DNA from: Gonapodya sp. JEL0774
Taxonomy: Eukaryota > Monoblepharomycota > Monoblepharidomycetes > Monoblepharidales > Gonapodyaceae
DNA length: 64,000 nt
Assembly (NCBI GenBank): GCA_027604505.1
Contig: JADIIX010000039.1
Location: 109,768 to 173,767, forward strand
Reading direction: 5' to 3'
Shown: piece after piece, positions 29,473 to 39,654 of the stretch
Layout of the letters: each line of letters starts with the position of its first letter
Numbering within the stretch: position 1 is the stretch's first letter
Made by a program: the position numbers and the translations under genes
Notes under the pieces: generated by a model
What the model was told of the DNA's origin: nothing
Seen by the model: only the letters and a program-made list of their open reading frames with translations
Databases searched by the model: none

Positions 29473-31667
29473 ATGAGCGGTAAGCAAAGATTTATGCACA
29501 TGAAGCTGAAGATAATGAACGGAACCCGAATCGACTGCGGGCAGTTGCAGGATGTTGGTTGCCGGGACCGGGCAGTCGACGAAGGCGGAGGCGGGAAGGA
29601 GAGGGTTGGTTGGACCGATTATTTTGGAAATTATTTGACCAGAACAGGAATTTCAAGATAGTTCGGAAAACGTTTCGACCAAGCGATGGGGAGCATCGAG
29701 CCAACCGTGTCTCGTTTCAAATCACACAGCCGCAGACGACGACCTTGACGCTCTTCTTGACAGTGAGTCTGCTATCTTAATTTTCTGAGGGGGTTTCGCT
29801 CATTCACCTGCTTCTATTGTACCCGACGTGGTGCTGCTTCCTTCACTCTATCAATTCTGCCTTCCAACGAAACCCCTATGCAGATGTTCTTGATGACTTC
29901 AATACCCCTCTTCCAACCGTCAATCCCGCGATTTCTTCTCAACTCGCAAATCCGCTCGGCTCTATTTCGACCTCCTCATCTTCCTTCACCACCGCCCCAC
30001 TCCCGGACCTCGATGACGACCTTTCCCTCCAACTCGCTCGTGGAATGGAAGCACTCCTCGCTGCTGCAGCGACAGATGGTGCATCGGCTGAGGATGATGG
30101 CGAGGCCGCAAGAGAGGTCAGAGACGCCTTTAGGCGGTTTGTCGAAACCGCGGGATCGTCAATGATCAGTGGCGAACAAACTTTGGCCGCTGCCGCGGAT
30201 TCTTCTTCAACCACATTCTCCGCCACCTCTCGTGACAACAAAGGGAAAGGGGCTTCCTCCCCTTTCTCCGGCCCCGCTCCCCCATTACCCAATCCCTCCG
30301 TACCCGCTGTCACGGGGCCCCCGCTGTCCTTCCAGGATGCGATCAACAAAACTATGGAGCGGATGAAAGAGGGAAAGGAGGAATTAAACGTGCGTTCACG
30401 GGACGAGTGCGCAAACGATGGCGAACGAGGAGTGAGGCTTCCAATAATTGGAGGACAATGCTGTTCTCAAAATGGGTGGCCAGCCGACTTGGAGTTCGAG
30501 GACTGCAAGTTGCCATACCATTCCTTGCTTTGTCCATCTTGGAACACTTGACTCCCCACTCAAATTGACGCTGTTAGGTTGTGGGTGTGACTCTTGTAGG
30601 ACCCAGAGTTATCCCGGGTTTCGTTCAATCTGGAATGTGAACCGCTCTCGATGTCAGAGAAGGGTCGAGAATTCAATGTTTTCTAATAATCACTTCTCCA
30701 ACCCCAACGCTCTCATGACTTTACCTCCTCTTCCCTTTTGTACGCGCTCTCAGATTGCCAACCCCGGGCCTGCCGACCTGGACGCCCTGATGAAGAATTT
30801 CGAGGCACTGCTCGGACCCGACGGCGCAGAAGGGCTAGATAAAATGATGGAGCAGATGTTAAGCAAAGAGATTATGTACGAGCCAATGAGGGATATGGGC
30901 AAGGAGGTAAGTTCAGGATACGGGGACAATGGACAAGTGACGTTGGTGATTGAAGTCTGCATTTTGACGAGGCAGGGATGATTTGAAAGCTCGGATGGTT
31001 GCGGAATCGCAGCAAGGAGTTAGAGTGGCAAAGGGAAGGGGGGAGGGGGGGGGGGGGGGGTAGAGTTTCCCCTGAAGAGAGTCGCAGAAGGACGAACCCG
31101 AAAGGGGACTAAGGTTCCCATGTAGGAAACCAGATGGGCGAGGTGGTGGGTGTAAGCGGGAACAACAATGTCAATCTGGCGGCCCTTGTGTGGCAGCAAG
31201 GTCATCCCTCCTGCCCTCTATCCCACCTTTCGCGTTTCCCCCCTTGGCTGCAGTATCCTCCTTACCTCGCGCGCAATGCCACCAACCCCTCGGACCCTGA
31301 CGAGTTTCAGCGTGCCCAACGGCAGTACGACACCATTAAGGAAATTGTTGCGCTGTATGAAAAGCAACCAGGAGAACCAGATGAGGCCGGGCGGAAAAGA
31401 GTGGCGGAGTTGATGCAGATTGTAAGCGAAGAATTCGCTAAAGTTCTGTCAATGTTTGTTCTTGGGTTCTGATTTCAAGCATATGGGTACCGTGACCTCC
31501 AGATGCAAGACCTCGGCAACCCTCCTGCAGAAATTGTCAAAGCAATGGCGCCTGAAATGGAAGTCGACGCAGATGGGCGACCCAAAATGCCAAACTTGCC
31601 CGGTATGGGTATGCCGGGTATGCCTGGTATGCCGGATTTGGATGTGCCAGAGTGTAAGGGTCAATAG
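29473..31667 (+). CDS. PEX19: PEX19 peroxisomal membrane protein import receptor
   Basis: Model 29473-29479, 29730-29762, 29884-30389, 30754-30906, 31254-31421, 31503-31667, 343 residues. PEX19 binds newly made peroxisomal membrane proteins in the cytosol and docks on PEX3. The first coding exon is only ATGAGCG; joined to exon 2 it gives MSAADDDLDALLD, the acidic PEX3-binding N-terminus (DDxLD.LLD). The core has LMKNFEALLG, MMEQMLSKEIMYEPMRDMGKEYPPYL, then MQDLGNPPAEIVKAM, all PEX19 landmarks. The C-terminus is ECKGQ, so C-K-G-Q forms the expected CaaX-type farnesylation box. Met/Gly/Pro repeats (GMPGMPGMP) precede it. The third intron (363 nt) and the fourth carry no hidden exon that keeps frame. 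Confidence 0.95.
31036..31060 (+). repeat. G homopolymer tract in a PEX19 intron
   Basis: A G-rich tract ending in 16 uninterrupted Gs lies in the intron between PEX19 exons 30754-30906 and 31254-31421. It could form a G-quadruplex in DNA or pre-mRNA. Its exact length may be unreliable in the assembly. Confidence 0.8.
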
Positions 31668-32058
31668 AGGGGACACAATTGAAGGGTGAAATGATGCAAT
31701 TAAGTACGAATGGCAAATTTTGATTTACTACGCTTGTGAAATAAGAATCGGAATGATGAAAAGGAAATTTTGAAGACACCAATCAGTTGTCGTACTGTCT
31801 ATGGTGACGCAGTTCCTTGTGCAGTTGTCTGTCCCCAGGCACGACAGAAGAATTGCTTGTTCCTTCCCTCGCAAAGTAATTGCTTGATAACAATCGCAGT
31901 GATTAGTGCGAGGCAGCGCCACAATTGAACTACTTTTTGCTTCACAGTCCTTCGCAGTCCCTCGCCGTGCTTCGCGGATTTCGCCTTGGCAACAAAAGTA
32001 TTTAAGCAAGTAGGTTAGTGACACCTGCAATCGTTTTCAGATCAACTCACTAATTCAA
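31668..32058. other. Tandem intergenic region
   Basis: About 390 bases between PEX19 and the glycoprotein gene. It contains a small direct repeat near 31940-31985 (variants of cttcgc.gtcc). Presumed PEX19 3' end and promoter of the next gene. Confidence 0.5.
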
Positions 32059-34295
32059 ATGGTATTCAATCCATTCATGAAAACCGCTCTCATAGCGGTT
32101 TTGGCCATCACTGTCGCTGCTGATAATGGGCAAGCCCAGCAGCTTAATGGACCCATCATTCAAGCCATCGACCGATTTCGGGATGCCGTCAACGGTACTG
32201 TGTCGGTGAACGCCGGCAGTAACGGATCTGTGGTAGTGGTGATCAATTTGCCTCAACCGAATGTCAGCAGAGCTGGGTTGGTAGGGCTGGTGGAGAGAAT
32301 CAAGAACGGTACTCTGGAGGTCGCAAAGAAGTTCGATAATTTGAATAGAACTCGGTGAGTGGGTCTGGTTGGTTCTACGGTCAACGATTCTTGTTGGTCT
32401 CCCAAACTTTTGTTCCCTTCTCACGCTCTTATCTCTTCTACCACCTCCAGTCCCAACATATACCCACCCAAGGAGACCCTTCGCTACATCAACAATTTTA
32501 CTAACACGACTATCGACCAAATCTGGAACCAAACCGTAGACGCATGGAAGAAGGCGGGCAATGCCACACTTGGCCGAGTCCCGGAATGGCTTCGGTCGTT
32601 CTCCGCAAACGAAAGCTTCACTGTAGATGCCAAGTTCTCGTTTGCGGGCGGAGTATCTATTGGACAGACGGAGTTTTCTGGAAACCTGTCAGCGCAGTGC
32701 CGGATCAGGGGCGGGTTGAACATGACCTTGGCCGAAGGCAACTACACGGGCATGAAGGAGGACGCGGAGATGTGGTGAGTGTCTCGGCTGTGAGACCTAT
32801 TTTTCTCTCAGCCGCTGCAACTCGCACCTTAACTAGGAACACCTACAAGATGTCGTTCCCGCTCTACAACAACCGCACTGGTCTCAAGATTGTTGATGTA
32901 CCTGTCAACATGAGGCGAAGGGTCAGCAGGGCCGGTGGTGACATTGTTGCGATCGAGCAGCGGATGCTCTCGAACAACGGGACCGAAGCTTCCAAACTCC
33001 GAATTTCGGTGGGATTTGCAACATACCCGATGTTCACCATTCGATGTAAGTGATGTACCCAATCATTGAATGCTTCTGCAATGTTTGAACTGATGAATGG
33101 GTCCCGACGTGTGTTTCACATTCAGACTGGTCGGCAGACAAGGCCAACAACGCAACGGCTATTGAAGACTTCAACCTCCACTTTGCACTCCACCGCGTTG
33201 TCGAATACACAGACTTTATGACAGTTGCTGGGTCTGACTCCTTTATCTCGCTCTTGAAGAATGCTTCGGCCCTCACGATGACGAATGTGACCTGGAACCA
33301 AGTTCCTGGAAACGGAACCGTTCCCCCTCTCTTCAATGCTCAATTTGCACTCGTGCACACGAAATCAGGTGCAACTATTACGTTCAAGATTTCAGGCGCG
33401 CCGCAGGATATGACTTTGGACAAGACTCTTGGGACTGCGGTGCGTGGAAAGCGCTGGATCGACCGATTTGGTGGTCTGAGAGACGAAACTTGTGTCAACT
33501 GCACTTCTGATCACGTTACAGATTCCCCGAGACGGTCTCAAATTCGACTTCCAAGTCGATTCGTTTCCCTTCAAGTACAATACCACGGATAACCCCAGGA
33601 TCGCCGTCCTTGCTTCGATCACTTCCGCAACGCGTACCCGCTACTTCACTAATGACACCATGTCCATTGGTGCCAGCTCATTTGGTCAGCTTGCGTGGAC
33701 CCGCGTGGCGACTGCTGCATACGCAAATGCCTCGAGTCCGTCAGGTTTGACCTCGACCTACGTCACCGTTACTGCCGATGCTCAGGATGTTGTGTCCGTG
33801 TCGGACAATGAGTTCAATGGCGAGGCATATGTTGCCAGGAACTTCAGCATCTCGTATGTTGCGTTCAAGTTTGACAAGGAAGCAGCAGTGCCAGCACCTG
33901 TGAGCCTCCACTGGGACCCGCAAACTGGAACCAACCAAGCCGGTGAGCAGCTTCGCACATGATCAAATCAATGCGTAGATTAGTGGCGTCTTCTAACTTT
34001 TGACCTTGATCGAAACTTAGCCTTGGATGTTGCGTCTGCCGACTCAACCTTGTCAACTGACTACGTCGCTCAAGCGGATGCAGCTAACAGCACACCAACT
34101 TTACCGGTGGCTGCAATTGTTGGGATTGTGGTTGGTGGAGTGAGTATTTCTTTCTAGAGTCCTCGCCAGGAATCCTTTTGACCCGCGCATTGCACGTATG
34201 GACAGACTGTTGTGATTGGTGCCGTCGCTGGAATAGCAGTCTTTATGAGCCGAAAAAAGACTGCGTCAAAACTTGGATCAGCACCCGCTTTGTAA
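32059..34295 (+). CDS. Heavily N-glycosylated type I membrane surface protein, unknown family
   Basis: Not recognised. Eight-exon model from MVFNPF at 32059 (first exon to 32355) to the stop at 34293-34295. It has an N-terminal signal peptide (FMKTALIAVLAITVAA), a long ectodomain with about two dozen N-x-S/T sequons, and near the C-terminus a hydrophobic segment (AAIVGIVVGG..VVIGAVAGIAVFM) followed by SRKK, the stop-transfer charge expected of a type I membrane protein. The short cytoplasmic tail ends in SAPAL. Conserved splice sites divide it at 32355, 32451, 32774, 32838, 33046, 33125 and onward. The density of sequons and lack of disorder suggest a cell-surface or wall-associated glycoprotein, for example an adhesin or receptor-like protein. 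That role is inference only. Confidence 0.75.
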
Positions 34296-35791
34296 ACAAT
34301 TATGAACGAAACGATTATAGGGATACCTTTCGAATACATATACACATCACATGATTCGGTGAGGTGCAAGGGCAGCCCACCCCCTTCTCCTTCCTTCTTC
34401 ACCATTATAGCATTCTACAGTGAGTCTCCAACTATCTCCACAGGGTCACGAGTCGGTTTCCGTGAATGACTGCACCCGAAAATGAAGACATCTTTGGTAG
34501 ACGCTACCCCTTCCAAAATGCGACTTCTCATACCGCCGTATCCCACACACATCGTTGCTCAAACGTCCTCCCGTTCATCTTCCCCCGAAGAATGCGGTCT
34601 GAGTCGACGCATGATCAGTGATGTTCGTAGTGACCTCGGAATAGAGTAATGTCGTGGAACGGGCGATGTGCGAGGAAAGGCGAATCGGATAGAAAGGGCA
34701 ATGTCAACCTGAGAATCGACGATGCCGTGGTGGAATCTCCTCCACAGCAACATGGGCAGGAATCGGAATGGGCTTGCCACTTATGCATGGCCCTTTTGTG
34801 ATCTGACCTCCTTTGTCTCTAGCGCTAATAGACACCCGTCACATAAATCCCGCAATGTTCCGCAATTGATACTGTGAGTCTTTGTCATTGTTTTTGCCTT
34901 CTTGCCTGAAAGCGCAATGATGTAAATACAAAAGCAGGACGGGGGAAACCTGGGATGACCCGCATTCTCTAAGAAGTCCTGAGCGCAAGATTACTTCTGC
35001 GATTCACGCACTTTGTTTACCGAATTGATGCCCCGTGAATATGGAAGCAGTTTCTCACTCAGTGCCTCTTTGATTCAGGTACTTTCTTCGCAGACACATG
35101 GAGCCCTTCCTTGATCCCAGTGAGTTCCACCTCATTCGCCCACCCACCCATCATCCGCCCTCTTTCGTACCTTTTCTTTTCGATGCCATGCAATGATATG
35201 ATTACACCAAACCGTTTTACCATATCTGTCAATCCTCAGAGCACACCCTTGAAGGGTTGGCGTTGACGACAGAACGATGTAACTTCAAATGATCCATTCG
35301 AGGCATATGAATGCGATTCGGATTCTTGATTTAGCATTTTGTATCCTTCACTGACCTGGTTTTTGTTCATTGCTCCCCACCGCCCGCACTTTCACAGATT
35401 TTCATGCGAAGTTTGCCACGGCACTCCACTTTCGCCCTGACAGCCTTGATTACAGAGCAGAAAGTGAAGACTGGTCTCAGGGACACTGCTTCCACGGCTT
35501 CGCGTCTTTTCATGACAGGTATTCTAACTTGGCTGCGTGCGCTGATGATGTTTGTTGCCTCCCTTGTTGGTTCTACGTTCTTGTCAGGTTATTTATCTTC
35601 CTACTGTGTAAGCTTCGAAAGAAATAAAAGGAGAATATCATGTTTTGAACGATGGACTTTTGGAATTATATGAGAGTGTGTTGCGGAACTTTTTCGGCGA
35701 ATTTATACACTAATAATGATACCCACAATTACGGCATAAAACTCCATCGCCATCTTCCCAAGCAAGCTCTCTGCAATTTTTCCAAATTATC
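34296..35791. other. Long intergenic region, possibly with a small uncharacterised gene
   Basis: About 1.5 kb with no recognised gene. A frame at 35404-35673 (89 codons) contains a hydrophobic span (LTWLRALMMFVASLVGSTFL) and follows a plausible acceptor at 35397. A possible upstream start is MEPFLDP at 35098, followed by a GTGAGT donor. The pieces could form a small membrane protein, but no spliced model was fully convincing. Confidence 0.3.
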
Positions 35792-37009
35792 ATGTCCAAT
35801 ATAGCGGTCATCGAAGACGCGGCAGGATACGTCTTTGAGCATTCAGTAAGAAAAGTTCCGCCAAGGTGCGATTGATCGTCACAGCCACCGCTCTCTCCTC
35901 ATTGATTCTTGTGATTGAGATATCTGAAACGCCCCAAACAGCCTTGCCGAATTTCCATATACCCTATCCAACAGTGATGCATATGAAGTGGCCAAGGTCG
36001 TGGCCGCAAGTGAGTCTTGCCATTCTTGTACACTGGGAATGTTCTCTGACCTTTGCCCCATGGAAAAGTGCGGTATTCCTCTGATGGCAAAATTGTCGGA
36101 TACAAAATAGCTTTAAATCCACCCCAAAGACAAGTCCTTCTAGGAGTTCCAGCACTCATTGGCGGGTTCATTTTCGAGCACCGTGTACGCACGTCCTCGC
36201 CTGGGAGCCCTGCGCAGCTTTCTCTTGACTCCTACAAACTCCCGGGGATCGAACTGGAAGTGGTGGTACGTGTTGGGAAAACTCTCAAAGGACAGGTCAC
36301 ATTGGAGGTGCGTTTCACACAGAGCTCTTTCACTGAGGTGGTCTAAACTGCAACTTTGATGCCCGTCATTGTAGGATGTCCGCGCCGCTGTAAATATCCA
36401 TTATCAAATCGATGATTGTTCTGGAATTTCATCAATACCGCATTTGCTCGATTCAGGTGACATCGGTTCATGCAGGCTTCGAGGTGATTGACAACCGGTA
36501 TGGACCGACGATCTTCACGCAGGCGAAGCAGACGACACCCACTGCGCTCATTGCCGATGGGTACGTCTATCCCTAGCTGCTTGTGCCATATGATCTGCAT
36601 CGATCAACTTTTGTGGCCCTCGCTTCCTCCACCCCCTTACCCCCACAACCCCCCCCACCCCCCCTATCCCCCGTCGCACCTCCCCGTTTCCCCCCACCAA
36701 ATCAGCTTTTTACACGGGAATCTTGTTCTTGGCACTTCACCCGCTTCTATCCCTACTTCCCTTGCCAGCCTCCCAACCGCCCTCGTGCATGGGTCAGGTT
36801 CTGCGCAGGGCAAGTCAGCAGATCCCTTGAACAACCTGCTCGCCCTTGTTCACGAGCTCGACAAGTATGGACTCGCCGTGGAGGAAGGCCACTACGTCAT
36901 GACGGGTGCGACCACTGATCCACCAGTGTTCCCGTTCCCGCCTACGCGAGGGGTGAAGGTTGCAGGAACGATAGAAGGAGTGGGTCACGTGGAAGCGGTC
37001 TTTGAGTGA
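35792..37009 (+). CDS. MhpD-type hydratase (fumarylacetoacetase-fold, 2-keto-4-pentenoate hydratase-like)
   Basis: Six-exon model: about 35792-35865, 35976-36010, 36069-36309, 36375-36389, 36457-36560, 36706-37009, near 257 residues. The enzyme family adds water to 2-hydroxydienoates in meta-cleavage pathways or decarboxylates related keto acids, using a metal and acidic residues. Landmarks present: SDAYEVAKVV, IVGYKIAL with the conserved Lys, LLGVPALIGGF, the metal-binding E-x-E in GIELEVVV, DVRAAVTSVHAGFEVIDNR with the third acidic residue, and a C-terminal LNNLLALVHEL..YGL.VEEGHYVMTG. The 15-nt fourth exon (DVRAA) restores the family motif before V.SVHAGFE. The last intron is a C-rich tract. 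The pathway is unknown because no neighbour belongs to aromatic catabolism. The start position may be off by one base. Confidence 0.82.
36630..36700 (+). repeat. C-rich tract in the last intron of the MhpD-type gene
   Basis: Several C runs of 5-9 bases separated by single A or T bases fill the intron 36561-36705. It serves as an extended pyrimidine tract before the AG at 36704-36705. Confidence 0.8.
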
Positions 37010-37300
37010 CCCCCGAGTGGGTTTTTGTTAGATTTTTCGTAATAGAGAGGTCATTGTTGGAATTCACGCACAAGCCTGCTGTGCCGAGTCTGAAATGCAG
37101 GTTACATCATCCTCCTGTTCCGTAAAAAACGAAGGTCGTATAAGGGTTACCTCACCCAAGCGCCTGGCGAATTGTTCATCTCAAGTCTCATCCTGTCCGT
37201 ATAGCGCTCTTGATTGGCTCTTCTGCTCTTCATCACATCCTTTGTGATCTACCAGCAAACATTTAGTCAATCGGAACCAGCCCCCAGACTTCCTCGGAAC

Positions 37301-38018
37301 ATGACCGAATCAGAGCATCACTCAAAGCACCACCATGACCAGTGAGTATTGACAGTTCAAGCCAAGAATTCAGGACTGAGGTGTCCATCTAGGTATGAAA
37401 AAAAACTTGAATATCTGACACACATATTCATTTGCTCTACGCTCGCATATGTCTGAATAGTCCAAAGTACCGAGAAATGGTTGGTGGGCTTGAGGTCAAG
37501 TTCGGATTCGCCGTGACTCATTCACTATTTCGGCAGATCAAAGCAGCGATCGGTAACACGAGCAAAACACGAGGAGTTGCTCCCGGTACTGTTTCGGTGC
37601 TTGAGTTCCTCCGTCTCTGCAGGAAATTCAACAGACTTTAGATTATTCGATTGTCTGAAGTCACGATCATCAAGTACATCAAGGAGCATTTCAAGGAACT
37701 CCCGCACAACGACAAGCAGATATCTCAACACGTGCGCCACGGGACTAAAGTTGGAGTCGAGTGAGTTTCTCACTGTGGCGGTTTGGAACCTTCAGACGCA
37801 TTCACCAAACAATGCTATCTTCAGCGAGAAAATCTTCTCTCGACCCAAATGCAGTCAAGGCACGCAAGATCTACTATAAGAACCATGGAAGAACGCAGAC
37901 AGCCAATAAACTCCACTCCGTCTTTCTTGTAGGTCGTGTGAAAATGCGCAAGAATAGTCATGACAAGACGCTTCCGGCAAAAACAATCAAAGCCAAGATC
38001 TCTAAGTCCTCAAAGTAG
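37301..38018 (+). CDS. Probable linker-histone-like protein (H15 winged helix), 3' structure uncertain
   Basis: Exons 37301-37341, 37461-37479, 37537-37575 and 37642-37760 join in frame to give MTESEHHSKHHHDHPKYREM, then IKAAIGNTSKTRG, then LSEVTIIKYIKEHF and NDKQISQHVRHGTKVG. This resembles the globular domain of histone H1 (HPKY..MI..AI......G.S...I.KYI; NDK.I...L..GV..G). The spacing between G and KYI is a few residues longer than usual, which may mean one splice site is misplaced. The downstream region encodes a Lys-rich end in one frame (KTLPAKTIKAKISKSSK, stop at 38016-38018), as expected of an H1 tail, but the junction into it could not be fixed in phase. Other winged-helix DNA-binding proteins are the alternative. 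Confidence 0.45.
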
Positions 38019-38223
38019 ACATTTTACTGTTCTGTGCACCGCGCGTGGGAGGGAACCTGCTTTACATAAATGGTATGCCTCCAGGATGGACCACCATTCA
38101 AGCTTTTTCTTTTGATGCAAGCTCATATGATAATTGAGATACTTTTACGATCATGACTGGCGGAAAAAGCCCATCAATAAGAATGCAGTGACAGCCTTTG
38201 GGAACAAACAATAGTGAAACGAC

Positions 38224-38958
38224 TCAACCAAAATTTGAAACCAAGCACTGTCCTCTCACCGCTATTATAACAATCGCAATGGCTAAAAACACTCCCATAA
38301 ACATCATTCTTCGTCGTCGTTTATCTTCTAGTTTGCTTCGCTGCCGTTTTCGTATTGCATCTCGTGCCTTTTCCGCGCGTTGAACATCCAGAGCTGTGAG
38401 TATGGAAGGTTCCAGATTCTCGTGTGTTACAAGATTGCTCATGGAGTTTGACGTGCCGAGATCGGGGTGGGAGCTTCCAGAGGTTATTTTGTTTGCTCGT
38501 TTGATTGGATTATCGAGTGGGCTGAGTACAACCTCTTCCGATACATTTGCAACAACCGGCGTTTCAATGTTTCGGAGCTCTTCGAGAGTCGCTTCCAGCA
38601 CAGTGCTGTCCCTATTCGATGATCCCACTAACGCCTGAATTTGAATGGAGTTCCGAGTGGCTACCGCGCTGGGAACATTGGTTCCAAATTTAGGCGTTTT
38701 CCTTGTTTCTTCGAAATTATTACTGTTTCTCAAGGAAGAGCCGAGAGCCATTTCTGCCTGATCAGACACCCGCACTGACCCAGGGAAGTCCGTTCCAAAC
38801 TTCGGCGTCTTCTGACTTCCGATTTGACCATTCGACGATGCAAGGACGGCGGCAAGCTGATCAGTCAGTTCTACTGGTGGTTGAGCTTGGAAAGAAGCTC
38901 TCGAGGAGCGAGGAACATGTGATCCGAATTCGAATGTTCTCATGCTCTCTGGCTGCAT
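38224..38958 (-). CDS. Tail-anchored protein with internal FG-centred repeats, unknown family
   Basis: Not recognised. A single-exon frame of 244 residues starting MQPESMRTF. The N-terminal half has three related blocks of about 37-43 residues, each beginning T-x-x-FG: TFEFGSHVP (residue 8), KTPKFGTDFP (50) and KTPK FGTNVP (87), each followed by a short helix-forming stretch. Then come an acidic helix (TLEELRNIE), a very basic stretch (RAEKARDAIRKRQRSKLEDK then RRRR) and a hydrophobic segment at about residues 218-233 ending 11 residues before the C-terminus. This is the layout of a tail-anchored membrane protein with the bulk in the cytosol. It is convergent with the linker-histone-like gene and divergent from POLQ. 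Confidence 0.65.
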   Translation of the reverse strand: MQPESMRTFEFGSHVPRSSRASFQAQPPVELTDQLAAVLASSNGQIGSQKTPKFGTDFPGSVRVSDQAEMALGSSLRNSNNFEETRKTPKFGTNVPSAVATRNSIQIQALVGSSNRDSTVLEATLEELRNIETPVVANVSEEVVLSPLDNPIKRANKITSGSSHPDLGTSNSMSNLVTHENLEPSILTALDVQRAEKARDAIRKRQRSKLEDKRRRRMMFMGVFLAIAIVIIAVRGQCLVSNFG

Positions 38959-39654
38959 TCTTGCAGAGGTGAGTCAGTTTGATCGAGGCGGGAACGAACA
39001 GAAGTAAGCTCCAGAGTTATGTGGACTGTACTGGGGTTGAGCCCCGTGTTGATGGTGTCAAGGTCTGCGAATTGTTTGTACACTTCTCCATGCGAACGCA
39101 TTGATCGGAATCAGGATGATGCAAAGTCTCTTTAGCAGTCTGCTCAAGTTGGAAAAGTACACCTTTCGAACCTTGAACCTGAACGCAGTGGCAGTCTACC
39201 CGTTAGCAAATTTGAACCTCATTGTTTTGGCGCAGCGCCGACCAAGAAGAATCCTGATCACCCTGTCCCTGACTGCAATAACGTCCTTGGACGTTTGTAG
39301 CCTTCATTTGTGAATCGGTTGCAACTTTGTACCGCCCGGCACGGTTTTTATGGACCACCAATCAGACCTTGAATTCCAGGTGGAAACTCTAATCATGATA
39401 TCTTTCCCATTATTAGATTCTATTGTAATTATATATGAATTTCGAAACCGAATGCCTATTCTGAGTGGTTGACCTATTTTATTCAAATCGACGGTCTTCT
39501 CTGCGCTCATGCGAACTTGAAGGCCCCGCAGGTATTGACATTCTGCTTCTGGATTCAAAAGTTGGTGGGGGAGGGTGCACCACCGGAATGCGAAGCCATA
39601 CGGTGGTCTCATGCGTACCCTCTGTACGATTTTCTGGAGCAAGACGTCCACTGA
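38959..39654. other. Divergent intergenic region upstream of POLQ
   Basis: About 700 bases between the tail-anchored protein (minus) and POLQ (plus). A minus-strand frame at 39304-39509 (starting MSAEKTVDLNKIG) looks moderately protein-like but has no motif or partner exon. Presumed shared promoter region. Confidence 0.4.
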
